Part shown: in pieces, positions 54,546 through 61,559 of the stretch | Numbering within the stretch: the first letter of the stretch is position 1 | Layout of the letters: every line of letters begins with the position of its first letter | Assembly (NCBI RefSeq): GCF_029504575.1 | Contig: NZ_JAQFII010000001.1 | Span: 4,781,001-4,845,000, forward strand | From: Streptomyces sp. SPB162 | Lineage (GTDB): Bacteria; Actinomycetota; Actinomycetes; Streptomycetales; Streptomycetaceae | DNA: 64,000 bases | Direction: 5' to 3' | Made by a program: the position numbers and the translations under genes | Notes under the pieces: generated by a model | The model's database searches: none | What the model saw: the letters and a program-made list of their open reading frames with translations, nothing else | What the model was told of the DNA's origin: nothing

Positions 54546-55316
54546 ATGCCGGGTGACATCATCCGCCCCAGCGCCATGTATCGGCAGCTCGCGGACCGTC
54601 TCGCCGACTCCATCGCCGCAGGCGACTTCCCGCCGGGAACCGTACTCCCCAGCGAGACGCAGTTGATGGAGCGCTACAAGGTCTCCCGCCCCACCGTCCG
54701 CGCGGCTGTCGCTGAACTGCGCACCATGGGATTGGTGGAGAGCCAACACGGCAAGGGAACCTTTGTTCGCCGACCGTCCGCACCGACCACCAGCATTCAG
54801 CGCACCATCACCCGCAGCGGGAAAACATTCACGGCCGGTCAACAGCAGTTCACCGAGATCGAGCCCCCCACGGTGACCCGCACCGAGACCATAGGTGCTG
54901 CCGCTGCGTTCCTGGAGCGCGACGAGGAGGCCGCATTCGCCGTTGACAGGCTGTTGGTGGAAGCAACCACCCACGCCCGAGCCAGCCACCGCACCGTGAT
55001 CCCGTTCGATGTAGCCGAACGGTTCCCTTCGTTGGCAGAGGAACCGAATACCGCGCCCGCCGAGATTTACGGACTCTTCGCCGCCGCCGGACAAGTCCTT
55101 GAGTGGTCCGAGACCGTCACGGCCCGCAGCCCGTTCCCTGACGAGCGAACCACCCTCAACATGCCGGAATCCGCACCGATCCTGATCACCCACCGCGTCA
55201 CCCACGGCACGGACGGCAGGCCGCTACTCCTCGAAGAACTCAAAGTCAGCGCCGAACAAGCCCGCCTCACATTCCGCGTCACCGCCGACAAGACCCCGCC
55301 CAAGCGGGCAGGCTGA
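54546..55316 (+). CDS. GntR-family repressor with UTRA domain (KorSA-like)
   Basis: A 256-residue regulator. The winged helix covers about residues 8-75 (YRQLADRLADSIAAGDFPPG, LPSETQLMERYKVSRPTVRA, HGKGTFVRRP). The UTRA effector domain covers about 95-245. GAGGAGG lies 5 bases before the ATG. KorSA-type proteins keep AICE excision and transfer silent. Four operator-like palindromes in the element, two of them next to this gene, support such a role and autoregulation. Confidence 0.85.
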   Translation: MPGDIIRPSAMYRQLADRLADSIAAGDFPPGTVLPSETQLMERYKVSRPTVRAAVAELRTMGLVESQHGKGTFVRRPSAPTTSIQRTITRSGKTFTAGQQQFTEIEPPTVTRTETIGAAAAFLERDEEAAFAVDRLLVEATTHARASHRTVIPFDVAERFPSLAEEPNTAPAEIYGLFAAAGQVLEWSETVTARSPFPDERTTLNMPESAPILITHRVTHGTDGRPLLLEELKVSAEQARLTFRVTADKTPPKRAG

Positions 55317-55346
55317 TCGGTCTAGATTTTCTCTACTTACTCAAGG

Positions 55347-55491
55347 GCGCGCCTGCGGCGCGCCGGGCGGCCAGGCCGCCCCGTCCGGGCTGCGGCCTGG
55401 CGGCCGGTCCCGTCCGGGCGCCCGCCGCCCACCGGACACCAGGGCACCCCAGACAGCGCGAAACCCCCGCCAGCCACAGCCAGCGGGGGCA
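55347..55491. other. Cluster of GC-rich hairpins between convergent genes
   Basis: It contains GGCGCGCC-TGC-GGCGCGCC, GGCGGCC-A-GGCCGCC and CCCCCGC/GCGGGGG arms (55467-55491). The simplest view is bidirectional termination between gntR and the next minus-strand gene. An origin function cannot be excluded. Confidence 0.45.
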
Positions 55492-55504
55492 ATCGTCGCT
55501 CGGA

Positions 55505-55687
55505 TCATCGAAGGCAGGCATCCGCGTGCTTGCGTGCTGCGAACTTCGCTGGACTCACGCCCGGGGCATACGCGTTGAGCCGACAACCGGAACACGTCAC
55601 CCACTGGTGACCATCCTTGTCCTCTTCCACGCACACCGTGCCACCCGACCGGGTTCGGTATCGCTGGCCGACCGTCTTACGCCGCAT
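55505..55687 (-). CDS. Small Cys-containing element protein
   Basis: A 60-residue basic protein with VCVEEDKDGHQWVTCSGC and a distal CLR end, possibly binding zinc through CxxC and later Cys/His. The ATG at 55687 has GGGAGGG 6 bases upstream and is preferred to an ATG seven codons earlier. Family unknown. Confidence 0.55.
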   Translation of the reverse strand: MRRKTVGQRYRTRSGGTVCVEEDKDGHQWVTCSGCRLNAYAPGVSPAKFAARKHADACLR

Positions 55688-55828
55688 GCCTCCACCCTCC
55701 CGCGTCAACCGTTCGCCACAACAGACGGGTTCAAGCCGTGCGGCCGGGTGCGGACGGCGCTGTAAGGCTTCAACCGCAAAGCCTCACAGCGCCGGCCGCT
55801 TGCGCCAGCTCGCCACCCGCCACGACCG

Positions 55829-56107
55829 CTACCACCATGCATCCGGTATCGGCGGGCTGTCATCGCAGTTCCGCAACAGGGAAGCCAACTTGCGCACGGC
55901 ACCAGGTGAGCCTTTGAACCGCACCAGGCCGAATCCGGCTTGATCCGTAGCGGCCACCGCCCGTAACTCCCGCGCCCCTACGCCCAGGGAGACCAGCACC
56001 AGGTTCATTTCCTCAGCCGCGTCCCTGGCGTCCGCCCATGCCTTGATGTAGCCCGCCTCGCGCACCCACACCAGACCGCACACATCCGGTGATGCGTCAT
56101 CCTCCAC
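55829..56107 (-). CDS. Hypothetical element protein
   Basis: A 92-residue protein (LVWVREAGYIKAWADARDAA, LVLVSLGVGARELRAVAATD, GFGLVRFKGSPGAVRKLASL) with an alternating alpha/beta pattern. GTG 56107 has GAGGAGG 8 bases upstream; a longer frame to 56173 lacks such support. No family recognised. Confidence 0.55.
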   Translation of the reverse strand: MEDDASPDVCGLVWVREAGYIKAWADARDAAEEMNLVLVSLGVGARELRAVAATDQAGFGLVRFKGSPGAVRKLASLLRNCDDSPPIPDAWW

Positions 56108-56232
56108 CGGACACACCTCCTCACAGGACCTCGCACGCATATGCGAAATCCTTTGCAAAAGCAAAAGTAGCAAAACCGCAGCCAGTTGTGTACGGAACGC
56201 GACAACTCACCCCACCCGTCCCGCCAGCAACA

Positions 56233-56269
56233 CTGCGGCCCCTCCCCCTGAATGAGGGAGGGGCCGCAG
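56233..56269 (-). terminator. Terminator after the SH3-like gene
   Basis: A long GC-rich stem (CTGCGGCCCCTCCC and its complement) with a short loop, 17 bases beyond the stop of the SH3-like gene on the minus strand. Confidence 0.7.
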
Positions 56270-56285
56270 GATCACAGGCTCAACG

Positions 56286-56699
56286 TCACCGCCAGGCGCT
56301 GCACGGCCACGTCGTGTACGAGTGGCAGACAGGACCGTTGAGGTAGTACTTCCAAACCCAACCGGTCGTACCCGCCCGTAGTCCACCAGCGCTACGACGC
56401 GTCAGCCGAACGTGCATCCACGACCCGCGCGCGTTCCCGATGATCTCCACCCGGTCGCCCCGGTAGAGGTGACCCCGAACGTTGGGCCCGAAGCCCCCGT
56501 AGGAACGCAGGCGGAGGCCGTTCACGCGCACCGTCGACCACTGCGTCCATGACGAGGAGGTAGCCACGGCGGCGGTCCTGGGTGCAGGCGACCCCGGTTC
56601 GGGAGCCCTCTGGGCGCTCGCCGACCCCACGCCGAGGACGGCAGCCGCCACCATCGACGCGGCAATGACCACGGCCCGCAGGCGATTCTTGTTCAACAT
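56286..56699 (-). CDS. Secreted SH3-like (SH3b) protein
   Basis: A 137-residue exported protein. A signal peptide (LRAVVIAASMVAAAVLGVG, ending near ASA) is followed by a linker and one bacterial SH3-type domain (VRVNGLRLRSYGGFGPNVRG, HLYRGDRVEIIGNARGSWMH, GTTGWVWKYYLNGP) ending in two Cys. Such domains often bind cell wall. ATG 56699 gives a normal signal peptide. Two operators for the element's GntR repressor lie 60-125 bases upstream, so it belongs to the element's regulon. A role in mating or wall contact is inferred. Confidence 0.8.
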   Translation of the reverse strand: MLNKNRLRAVVIAASMVAAAVLGVGSASAQRAPEPGSPAPRTAAVATSSSWTQWSTVRVNGLRLRSYGGFGPNVRGHLYRGDRVEIIGNARGSWMHVRLTRRSAGGLRAGTTGWVWKYYLNGPVCHSYTTWPCSAWR

Positions 56700-56756
56700 C
56701 AACTCTTGTCCCTTCACGCGATCGAGACGAGAAGGGCAGGTTGTCAACCTGTCGCG

Positions 56757-56824
56757 ACTCATCCTTACGAGTGAAGAGCATGCGCGCCCCCTGTCGAGAG
56801 CGTCAACTACTTATCCTGATGAGT
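56757..56824. promoter_or_regulatory. Two GntR operators upstream of the SH3-like gene
   Basis: ACTCATCCTTACGAGT (56757-56772) and ACTTATCCTGATGAGT (56809-56824). They share length, CT centre and half-sites with the pair at 54405-54472, and lie in the promoter region of the secreted SH3-like gene. Confidence 0.65.
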
Positions 56825-56866
56825 GCCGAGCTGATGTCTAACGGTCATGCGGCTCAGGGCAGGCAA

Positions 56867-56911
56867 CAGACGGCCCCGGTCATGCCTGGGAGGCGCAACC
56901 GGGGCCGTCTG
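56867..56911 (-). terminator. Terminator after the zinc-ribbon gene
   Basis: Perfect 14-bp arms (56867-56880 and 56898-56911) with a 17-base loop, 10 bases after the stop at 56921 on the minus strand. Confidence 0.8.
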
Positions 56912-56920
56912 GGAGCAGTG

Positions 56921-57160
56921 CTAGGCAGACTTCATCTTGCGCTCCTTGGCCTGCCGCCGTACCTCGGTCTTCTCGCGCCTCACCTGGGCCGCCTCCTTAA
57001 TGCCCGCCTTGCGGCGCTCCTCGTAGCCCCAGGGCTCAACGACGTGGTAGCACAGCCCGCAGACGTAACCGCCGTCCGGGCCCTCAATCACCGGTTGCAG
57101 GCACTTCTCACACCGCATCGTCGGTGACATGTGAGTTCCGTGGCTGGCGTCGTCGGTCAT
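56921..57160 (-). CDS. Small zinc-ribbon protein with basic tail
   Basis: A 79-residue protein with MRCEKCLQPVIEGPDGG and YVCGLCYHVVEPWG, two CxxC pairs 14 residues apart, followed by a Lys/Arg/Glu-rich helix (KEAAQVRREKTEVRRQAKER). This suits nucleic-acid binding. The ATG at 57160 is chosen, but neither it nor the internal ATG at MSPTMRC has a strong ribosome site. Confidence 0.6.
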   Translation of the reverse strand: MTDDASHGTHMSPTMRCEKCLQPVIEGPDGGYVCGLCYHVVEPWGYEERRKAGIKEAAQVRREKTEVRRQAKERKMKSA

Positions 57161-57451
57161 GGGTTCAGTGTGCCGCAACCGGGAGGAGCGGCAGTAGTGG
57201 ACGGGGGCAAGGAGCGATGCCTCCAGAAGCTCCACAGTTGCATGACCAACGGCCGTCCGGCCCCTGGATCACTGTTGCTCCGCAGTTCGTACAGTTCATA
57301 ACGACTCCCTTTGATGTTGATGTTCGATGACACTCACGCGCTCGGTTGGATTGCCCACATGTGCGCTCTCTCTTCCTTCTGGGGGGGTGACCCGCTCCCG
57401 GGCGGGCGTGTTGACCTTCCTGCCGCCCGGGGGCAGGGGCTTAGGGGCCTG

Positions 57452-57799
57452 CTACAGGCCATGAGGTCTCCGGTGCCGTCCTGGGCTCGCCGGGGCTTGT
57501 GGGGGGACGCGTGGAGCGAATGCGGCCTGCCCGTAGTCGGGTTCTTCCGGCATGCCGACCATGAGCGAATCCCAGACCTGATCAGCGAGAACCTGCATGC
57601 AGAATTCGCAGGCGTAGACATGGCCGGTCGCACCGCTGACAGTCGCAGCGCCGATCCACAGGACGCGTGTCGATTCCTGCCCGCACCAAAGCCAGCAACG
57701 GCCCGACTGCCATAGGTTCGCGTCACCCGTCTGTGCAACTGGCGGCAGCCCGGCAAGTGTCGGAATCTGCAAGCCGGGCATCCGTGCGCCGGATTTCAT
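57452..57799 (-). CDS. Hypothetical Cys-rich element protein
   Basis: A 115-residue protein with CWLWCGQESTRVLWIGAATV and YACEFCMQVLADQVWDSLMV, two Cys pairs that may bind zinc, and a Pro-rich tail. The ATG overlaps the stop of the upstream gene by ATGA. It is third in a coupled operon of three unknowns divergent from the XRE gene. Confidence 0.6.
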   Translation of the reverse strand: MKSGARMPGLQIPTLAGLPPVAQTGDANLWQSGRCWLWCGQESTRVLWIGAATVSGATGHVYACEFCMQVLADQVWDSLMVGMPEEPDYGQAAFAPRVPPQAPASPGRHRRPHGL

Positions 57800-58038
57800 T
57801 TGCCCCACCTCTCTTGATCGTGGGCGACGGCTATCCGCGTGCTGGCTTCTTCGAGTCCCGTAACGCGCCGCAGCGTCGCCCTGTCGGTGTCCCAGGACCG
57901 GCCGGAGCCAAGAGCACGCAAGCTGACTCGTCGCCCCTCAATGGCCGTCACGAGCCCGACTTGCTGTCGGGTGGTGTCCCGCGCAACGGTGCCGACGCGA
58001 ATGTCATCAGCGGCCCCCGGCGGCCTGTGGGGGCTCAC
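57796..58038 (-). CDS. Hypothetical small element protein
   Basis: An 80-residue protein with a short beta-rich domain (IRVGTVARDTTRQQVGLVTA, VSLRALGSGRSWDTDRATLR) like a Tudor/KOW-type barrel. GTG 58038 overlaps the upstream stop by GTGA. No family assignment. Confidence 0.6.
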   Translation of the reverse strand: MSPHRPPGAADDIRVGTVARDTTRQQVGLVTAIEGRRVSLRALGSGRSWDTDRATLRRVTGLEEASTRIAVAHDQERWGK

Positions 58039-58247
58039 CGCTCCCACTCCCCGAGCCGGTCAATCAGCCGGGCAACCACGTCATGGCGGAGTGGGGCAAT
58101 GGATACGAATGCTCGACCGTGGATTGGGGGCTCAGGTGTGACCATCACGTGGAACCCGATCTTGGCGAACGCGTCGCGTAGCTCATCCGCCGCGTTCTCC
58201 GCGATGCGCCTCACATCGGTGTCGGCTGACTGCTGTCTCGCATCCAT
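58035..58247 (-). CDS. Hypothetical small element protein
   Basis: A 70-residue protein, helix then strands (RRIAENAADELRDAFAKIGF, HVMVTPEPPIHGRAFVSIAP). It is the first gene of a three-gene coupled run, starting 116 bases from the divergent XRE gene. Function unknown. Confidence 0.6.
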   Translation of the reverse strand: MDARQQSADTDVRRIAENAADELRDAFAKIGFHVMVTPEPPIHGRAFVSIAPLRHDVVARLIDRLGEWER

Positions 58248-58363
58248 CGGACTGCCTCGCTTTTCCGCCGTCGCTGTGTGTACTGCCAGCGTTGCCCTCC
58301 GGTGCGTAGGCTCAACAGGGGTAGCCGAGTGACAACCAACGGGTCACAAAGGAGCGTTGAGCT

Positions 58364-59164
58364 ATGGCGATGGCTTACGGCGAATGGCTCAAGGAGCAGC
58401 GGGAGAAAGCCGGGCTGACGCAACAGGTTCTTGCCAACGCAGCGACCATGACTCGTAGCCACATCGCCCACATCGAAGCTGGCCGGCGGTGGCCGTCGGA
58501 AGAGGACGCGCGGCAACTGGACAGAGCCCTGAACACGGGAAACGTCTTATCCAGCTTCCTTCCCACGGGGGACGGCGCGCCTGTCGCCGACTACTTCGAG
58601 AACGCCAAGCAGCTCGAACAACAGGCATCGATGATCCGAGAGTTCGCACTCTCGTACGTGCCGGGCATCCTCCAAACGGAGGCGTACGCCCACGCAGCTT
58701 TCCGAGCGGGCTTCCCTCCCATGAGCGAGGAAACGCGTGACAGGGCCGTTGTCACACGCCTCAAACGCGGGCACATACTTGCCGACCCAGTGACGCCGAT
58801 CGTCTGGGCGCTGTTGGATGAGGCGGTGCTAAGGCGTCCGATCGGCGGGCCAGCGGTCATGGCGGAACAGCTCATGCACCTCGTCGACTTGGCGGACAGC
58901 ACCCGTATCCGTGTACACGTGTTCCCGTTCGGCGTTGGGGCGCATTCCCTGCTCCAAAGCATGGTCACGCTCATGTGGTTCGAAGACCAACCCCCGATCG
59001 CCTACGTTGAGGGGCTCCATACGGGCAAGGTCCACGACAGTCCGGCGCTAGTGGAACGGTTCCAGGGCGCCTACGATCTTGCGTTAGGCGACGCGTTGCC
59101 GCTCAAAGAGTCACTTGCCCTCTTGAGGCAGACAGCGAAGGACTTCGGACACGATGAACAGTGA
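58364..59164 (+). CDS. XRE-type regulator with DUF5753 domain
   Basis: A 266-residue protein of a large Streptomyces regulator family. The N-terminal HTH is WLKEQREKAGLTQQVLANAA with TRSHIAHIEAGRRWPSE. The DUF5753 domain follows (SYVPGILQTEAYAHAAFRAG, LDEAVLRRPIGGPAVMAEQL). AAAGGAG lies 9 bases before the ATG. It overlaps the DUF397 gene by 11 bases. Such pairs are often developmental regulators or toxin-antitoxin-like modules; the role in the element is open. Confidence 0.88.
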   Translation: MAMAYGEWLKEQREKAGLTQQVLANAATMTRSHIAHIEAGRRWPSEEDARQLDRALNTGNVLSSFLPTGDGAPVADYFENAKQLEQQASMIREFALSYVPGILQTEAYAHAAFRAGFPPMSEETRDRAVVTRLKRGHILADPVTPIVWALLDEAVLRRPIGGPAVMAEQLMHLVDLADSTRIRVHVFPFGVGAHSLLQSMVTLMWFEDQPPIAYVEGLHTGKVHDSPALVERFQGAYDLALGDALPLKESLALLRQTAKDFGHDEQ

Positions 59165-59381
59165 GCACATCGCCCCCAAGGCATCCACGCTGACCGGTTG
59201 GCGGAAGTCCAGCTACAGCGGCTCGGACCAAGGGAGCTGCGTTGAAATCGCGGACGGCTACGCCGACGTTCCGGTACGCGACTCGAAAGATCCCCATGGG
59301 CCCGCCCTGCTGTTCGCTGCCGACGCGTGGTCTGCGTTCGTCGCGGGTGTGCGTGCCGGAGACTTCCCCGCCATCGACTGA
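59154..59381 (+). CDS. DUF397 protein paired with the XRE regulator
   Basis: A 75-residue DUF397 protein with the family's WRKSSYSGSDQGSCVEIADG and VPVRDSKDPHGPALLFAADA. Its start lies inside the end of the regulator gene. The small partner is thought to be bound by the regulator. It is the last gene before the right end of the element. Confidence 0.9.
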   Translation: MNSEHIAPKASTLTGWRKSSYSGSDQGSCVEIADGYADVPVRDSKDPHGPALLFAADAWSAFVAGVRAGDFPAID

Positions 59382-59529
59382 CACCAGCAACGCCGCGTCA
59401 GCCCAGGCATCGCCATCTGTCGGGGCTGACGCATGTTGATCGGCTGCGGGTTGCTTCACCGGATGATCAGACCCGTGGAGACCGGGCGGCTCCGAGACTT
59501 TAAGGTCTGCTGATCAGTGGGGCCCCTCC

Positions 59530-59625
59530 GAGAGCAAGACAGGGGGCCCAGTGGGACCAAAGGCGTTCTGAGGAGCCTGCGGCCCCACATTCGCCGACAG
59601 CTTACGGACCCCCTGTCATGCTCTC
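59530..59625. repeat. Long inverted repeat near the element right end
   Basis: 17-base arms (59530-59546 and 59609-59625), 16 matching, separated by 62 bases. It sits in the gene-free 59382-59786 region. It could be a replication, transfer or termination structure. Confidence 0.6.
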
Positions 59626-59680
59626 GCCCCACAGACCACCAGACCTCAAACTCTCTCCACCGCCCTCCGCCGCGAGTCGT

Positions 59681-59723
59681 CTGCGGCCTTGGCAATCCAA
59701 CCCAAAAATCGCCAAAGCCGCAG
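59681..59723. repeat. Second hairpin near the element right end
   Basis: 16-base arms (59681-59696, 59708-59723) with two mismatches and an 11-base loop, followed by a short AGGTCA/TGACCT repeat up to 59743. A terminator for the XRE/DUF397 genes is the simplest reading. Confidence 0.55.
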
Positions 59724-59786
59724 GTCAGAGGGTTTATTGACCTCCTGGCCGGGTAGAGTAGGTATAGAGCTAGTACCTGGGCAGCA

Positions 59787-59803
59787 TTTCGAAACACACC
59801 CCC
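59787..59803. other. Predicted attR of the integrative element
   Basis: TTTCGAAA (59787-59794) followed by CACACCCCC, the exact reverse complement of the attL outer half. Joining the two outer halves gives a perfect 26-bp palindrome centred on CG, in a place where a bidirectional terminator between deoA and the convergent XRE/DUF397 remnant would be expected. Confidence 0.65.
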
Positions 59804-59824
59804 TCCGCCCCCGTCCCCCTCCGC

Positions 59825-60138
59825 TCAGACCCCGGGGAACTCGCCGTCCCCGACCGCCGGCCGCGAACGACCGCCAGGCGCCGGCGGTGAAGAGCAGGGC
59901 GGGCCCCTGCGGGTCCTTGGAGCCGCGGACGGCCGTTCCCGTACCGCTCCACAGCACTATCGCCGCGCTTGGCCCACGTGTCCGCCAGGTTTTCCAGGTA
60001 GATCATCGGCTTGAGTGCGAACCGCTCCGGAAATTGGATGACGAAGAACGACCCGTTCATCCCCGGGTGGGCGCCGGCGCGGAACGGCAGCATCTGCACG
60101 TTCACATGGGGCCGGGCCTCGGCCACGTCGATGCTGCC
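59825..60138 (-). pseudogene. Remnant of an XRE/DUF5753 + DUF397 gene pair
   Basis: Minus-strand reading gives a DUF5753 fragment (PHVNVQMLPFRAGAHPGMNG, PMIYLENLADTWAKRGDSAV). It passes in another frame into a DUF397 fragment (GTAVRGSKDPQGPALLFTAG) and a third frame for its usual end (DGEFPGV). The HTH half and the centre are missing, and the fragment begins right behind the MFS stop. This is a decayed chromosomal copy of the same type of gene pair that the element carries intact 450 bases away. Confidence 0.75.
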
Positions 60139-60141
60139 GAG

Positions 60142-61497
60142 CTATTTGTGGGCCGCCAGGCCCGTGGACAGTCGATTGCGAAGCCCCACCCCGGAGGGCC
60201 CGGCGCCCGACCCGCTACCGGCCCGCACTGTCCGCGCGGCGACGCGCGTCGCGTAAAGCGTTACCCCCGCCACTCCCGCCAGCGCCGCACCACCGAACGC
60301 CGCCGTCCCGCCCCACCCCACGGAGTGATAGGCGGAAGCGCCGAGAGTTCCGCCGACGCTGTTGCCCACGTAGTACGCCGTCAGGTACAGCGCCGAAGCC
60401 TGCGCACGCCCCGTCGTCGCCGTGCGGCTCACCGCCGACGACGCCACGGAGTGGCCGGTGAAGAACCCACCGGTGATCAGTACGAGTCCGGCCAGGACCA
60501 GCACCAGCGACGACGAAAGGCTCAGCAGCAGCCCGCTCCCCGCCAGGGCGACCGCGACGTAGAGCGCACCCCGCCGGCCGACCCGGCCGAGCAGCACGCC
60601 GGAACCCGCCGATGCCGCCGTCCCGACCAGGTACACCAGGAAGATCAGACCCACCGCCGTCTGCGAGAGCCCGAACGGGGAAGCCATCAGCCGATACCCC
60701 AGCACGGTGTAGACCGCGCCGAACACGGCCATGAAGAGCAGGCCGATCACGTAGAGCCGCCGCAGCAGCGGGTTGGACAGATGGCCGGTGACGGTGCGCC
60801 ACAGGGCGCGCGGGTTGACCGGCCCGGGCTGGAAGTTCCGGGCCGCCGGCACCAGCAGGCGGAACGCGACCGCGCAGGCCAGTGCGACGAGCCCGACGAC
60901 GAAGAGTGCCGTGCGCCAGCCGAGCGCCTGCGAGACCGCTCCGGAGAACACCCGCGAGCTCATGCCGCCGATGCTGTTGCCGGCCACGTACAGGCCGATC
61001 GCGGAGGCCACCGCCTTGGGGTGGATCTCCTCGGCGAGGTACGCCATGGCTGTCGCGGGGAGCCCGGCCAGGGCCGCGCCCTGGATGGCGCGCAGAACGA
61101 CGAGCGTGGTGAGGTCCGGGGCGAACGGGATCACGAGCGCCAGCAGCACGGCGCTGAAGACGGAGGCGGTCATGACCGCCGTGCGCCCGTACTTCTCGCT
61201 GAGCGCGCTCACCGGCAGCAGCGCGATGGCGAGGGCGCCGGTGGTGGCGGTGACCGTCAGGCTCGCCTGCGCCGGGGTCAGCGCGAGGTCGGCGGAGATC
61301 GCGGGGAGCAGCGCCTGCGTGGAGTAGAGGAGCGCGAACGTCGCCAGTCCGGCGGCGAAGAGCGCGAAGTTGGCGCGGCGGTAGCCGGGGCTGCCGGGGC
61401 TCAGCTTGAGGGCGTGCTCGGCGGTGGTGTCGGGGGACGACGGAGTGAAGGCGCCCGCGCGCGGTGCGGCGGACGCCTCCGTATCGGCGGGAGGCAT
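60142..61497 (-). CDS. MFS transporter (YnfM-like exporter)
   Basis: A 451-residue major facilitator with 12 predicted helices in two halves. The conserved loop is SALSEKYGRTAVMTASVFSA, the second half begins near RRLYVIGLLFMAVFGAVYTV, and VGRRGALY lies in the matching loop. It looks like a drug/arabinose-type exporter. It is divergently transcribed from the LysR gene and probably controlled by it. The last 15 codons are nearly identical to sequence at the left end of the mobile element. Confidence 0.9.
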   Translation of the reverse strand: MPPADTEASAAPRAGAFTPSSPDTTAEHALKLSPGSPGYRRANFALFAAGLATFALLYSTQALLPAISADLALTPAQASLTVTATTGALAIALLPVSALSEKYGRTAVMTASVFSAVLLALVIPFAPDLTTLVVLRAIQGAALAGLPATAMAYLAEEIHPKAVASAIGLYVAGNSIGGMSSRVFSGAVSQALGWRTALFVVGLVALACAVAFRLLVPAARNFQPGPVNPRALWRTVTGHLSNPLLRRLYVIGLLFMAVFGAVYTVLGYRLMASPFGLSQTAVGLIFLVYLVGTAASAGSGVLLGRVGRRGALYVAVALAGSGLLLSLSSSLVLVLAGLVLITGGFFTGHSVASSAVSRTATTGRAQASALYLTAYYVGNSVGGTLGASAYHSVGWGGTAAFGGAALAGVAGVTLYATRVAARTVRAGSGSGAGPSGVGLRNRLSTGLAAHK

Positions 61498-61532
61498 GCC
61501 CTGAATCTAGGCCCGCACTATTTATGCGTCCA

Positions 61533-61549
61533 ATGCACAGACGGTGCAT
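61533..61549. promoter_or_regulatory. LysR-type operator between the MFS and LysR genes
   Basis: ATGCAC-AGACG-GTGCAT, a perfect 6-base inverted repeat with 5-base spacer, centred in the 62-base divergent gap. The T/A spacing fits the LysR recognition pattern. Confidence 0.6.
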
Positions 61550-61559
61550 AATTGATGCT

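Larger units (their letters stand above)
47879..59794. mobile_element. Integrative and conjugative element (AICE) with serine integrase
   Basis: About 11.9 kb inserted between deoA and the MFS gene. It carries the AICE modules in the usual grouping: integrase at the left end, RepSA-type initiator, small Spd-like genes, FtsK/TraB-type transfer ATPase, SCO3933-type regulator and GntR repressor. These are followed by cargo with lower GC third-position bias. Ends are defined by TTTCGAAA at 47879-47886 and 59787-59794. The insertion is not in a tRNA gene, in contrast to most tyrosine-integrase AICEs. No reading-frame breaks were seen inside, so it may be intact and mobile. Confidence 0.85.

Noticed and set aside
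57334..57756. Alternative minus-strand frame overlapping 57452-57799
   Set aside because: The chosen frame has an ATGA overlap with the upstream gene and spaced Cys pairs; the alternative has neither.
59456..59797. A 113-codon minus-strand frame across the right end of the element
   Set aside because: It runs through two inverted repeats and attR, has no ribosome site and no protein-like character.
47910..60155. The shared 18-base GGCCCACAAATAGCTCGG considered as the att core
   Set aside because: The two copies are in opposite orientation, so they cannot be the direct repeats left by integration. TTTCGAAA fits both ends better.
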